From assembly GCA_029244465.1 (NCBI GenBank), contig JAQWQN010000006.1:1-7100 (forward strand): DNA of 7,100 nucleotides. The letters are read 5' to 3'. Of the stretch, positions 5,993 through 7,100 are shown one piece after another. The DNA comes from Pseudomonadales bacterium (lineage in GTDB: Bacteria > Pseudomonadota > Gammaproteobacteria > Pseudomonadales > Azotimanducaceae). The stretch's first letter is position 1; every line of letters starts with the position of its first letter. The position numbers and the translations under genes were made by a program. The notes beneath the pieces are model-generated. The model was given only the letters and a program-made list of their open reading frames with translations. It was not told where the DNA came from and made no database searches.

Positions 5993-7100
5993 ATGCATGC
6001 AAACAAATCACTGGTCGTCGATATGGACTCTCATGTCATGGAACCGCCCGACTTATGGCAAAATTACCTTGAGCCTAAGTATCGGCATCAAGCAATTCGT
6101 TTCGAACGCGACAAAAATGGCATCGAGACGATCATGATCGGCGACGATATTCTGCTTAAAGGCCGACTTGCGGCTTTAGGTGGAGCGGAGCGTGATGCGG
6201 TTCAGACCTTTACCGATCCTGACCTAACTTACCTGGATGGTTGTCCACTTGCCTCTTACGACACTGATGCGCGCGTTCAGCTCCTTGACGATTGGGGTGT
6301 GGATAAGGGGTTGGTCTTTCCAACCATAGGCATTCTTTGGGACAAAGAGGACGATCCGGAATTGGCGATGGCGTACGCGCGAGCCTATAACAACTGGCAG
6401 TGGGACTTTGCTAAACCAGCACTGGATCGAATACTGCCAGTTGCTCATATCCCACTGTACGATGTTGATCTGGCTTATGCAGAGCTGGAACGTTGTCTCA
6501 AGCTCGGCTTCAAAGGCATGTTTCTCGCGCCAGAGCCGGTCTGTGGCAAAAGGCCCTCTCATCCGGACTTCGACCCGATCTGGCAGTTGTTGACCGACGC
6601 GGACCTGCCTATCTGTATTCACCTGATCGTTCGCTTCAACCGGGTGGTCAACCTTTCGAATACACATTGGTGGGACATCAGCAAAGAGAGTCCAGACACA
6701 GTTTTTTCGTTTGGTCTGGGCGGCACCATGCAATTGATTCCAGCGGTTGCCGCGCTCGTATGTGATGGATTATTTGAACGACACCCTAAACTCAAAGTGG
6801 CCATTGTCGAATCAGGTGCCGGCTATGTGCGTTACTTGATGGATCGATTAGACGAGAAATACGCACGGTTCAGTGCGACCAGTTGTCTGACGAAACCGCC
6901 TAGCGAATATATTCGTGAGAACTTCTGGTTTGTTATGGATCCGAGTGAAGCGAGCATCGATGCCCAGTGTGATCTGGTCGGTGAGGATAAATTTCTATGG
7001 GGCTCGGACTATCCCCACGTCGATTCGCATCTGAACGCCATTGAAGAAGTACACACCGCGCTCGAATCCATGTCGGAACATCGCCGCCGACTGGTTATGG
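5993..7100 (+). CDS. Amidohydrolase family 2 (ACMSD-like) protein, 3' end cut by window edge
   Basis: At least 369 residues of a TIM-barrel metal-dependent hydrolase/decarboxylase related to Amidohydro_2 and ACMSD. The N-terminus has VDMDSHVMEP, i.e. Asp10, His14 and Glu17, the D-x-D-S-H-x-x-E-P variant common in this subfamily in place of the HxH strand motif. Later barrel residues are His210 in ICIHL, Glu273 in FERHPKLKVAIVESGAGYVRY (262-281), and Asp339 and His342 in WGSDYPHVD. These enzymes hydrolyse or decarboxylate ring or carboxylate compounds; the substrate cannot be read from sequence. ATG 5993 is chosen because GGGGT lies 8 nt upstream and the conserved motif follows at once. No stop occurs before the window ends; the visible length is near full size, so little is missing. 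It is divergent from the MBL gene. Confidence 0.92.
   Translation, partial: MHANKSLVVDMDSHVMEPPDLWQNYLEPKYRHQAIRFERDKNGIETIMIGDDILLKGRLAALGGAERDAVQTFTDPDLTYLDGCPLASYDTDARVQLLDDWGVDKGLVFPTIGILWDKEDDPELAMAYARAYNNWQWDFAKPALDRILPVAHIPLYDVDLAYAELERCLKLGFKGMFLAPEPVCGKRPSHPDFDPIWQLLTDADLPICIHLIVRFNRVVNLSNTHWWDISKESPDTVFSFGLGGTMQLIPAVAALVCDGLFERHPKLKVAIVESGAGYVRYLMDRLDEKYARFSATSCLTKPPSEYIRENFWFVMDPSEASIDAQCDLVGEDKFLWGSDYPHVDSHLNAIEEVHTALESMSEHRRRLVM

Noticed and set aside
5765..5998. 77-codon minus-strand frame overlapping the amidohydrolase start
   Set aside because: It crosses both dyads and the amidohydrolase start and encodes nothing recognisable.
6224..6733. 169-codon minus-strand open frame
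   Set aside because: It lies wholly opposite the amidohydrolase, whose conserved motifs span the region; no motif or ribosome binding site supports the antisense frame.

Overview
The window looks like chromosomal DNA of a free-living bacterium, most likely a gammaproteobacterium of marine or environmental type. The indications are a SURF1 cytochrome-oxidase assembly factor, a periplasmic Sel1-repeat protein, an exported MBL-fold hydrolase, an ACMSD-type amidohydrolase and a roughly balanced base composition. This is inferred from gene content only; no marker gene fixes the taxon. No rRNA, tRNA, IS element or CRISPR array was found.

Layout, left to right. Positions 1-439 hold no recognisable gene: an AT-rich block (about 22% GC) with a short direct repeat gives way near position 100 to about 58% GC sequence carrying only a doubtful 43-codon ORF. 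Then come genes on the minus strand, all head to tail: a MetE C-terminal-domain-like zinc methyltransferase (440-1606), a 397-bp gap, a secreted Sel1-repeat protein with a TTG start (2004-2597), a seven-helix membrane protein of unknown function with several histidines (2825-3535), SURF1 (3636-4373, GTG start), a small basic ORF (4370-4552) and an exported MBL-fold metallohydrolase (4569-5552). A 440-bp region then separates this block from a divergent plus-strand amidohydrolase that runs off the right edge (5993-7100).

In the direction of transcription the order MBL hydrolase, small basic ORF, SURF1, seven-helix protein is tight: 16 bp, a 4-bp overlap, then 100 bp. It could be one transcription unit from an extended -10 promoter near 5583-5591. 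SURF1 here is not beside cox/cta genes, which is its usual setting. The divergent region before the amidohydrolase holds two dyads about three helical turns apart (5888-5909 and 5922-5938), next to an extended -10-like element; these are the best candidate regulatory sites in the window. The MetE-like protein, the MBL hydrolase and the amidohydrolase are all members of broad metal-dependent families whose substrates cannot be read from sequence. I see no convincing evidence of a wholly new system; the most notable items are the paired dyads, the small coupled ORF before an orphan SURF1, and the uncharacterised membrane protein downstream of it.
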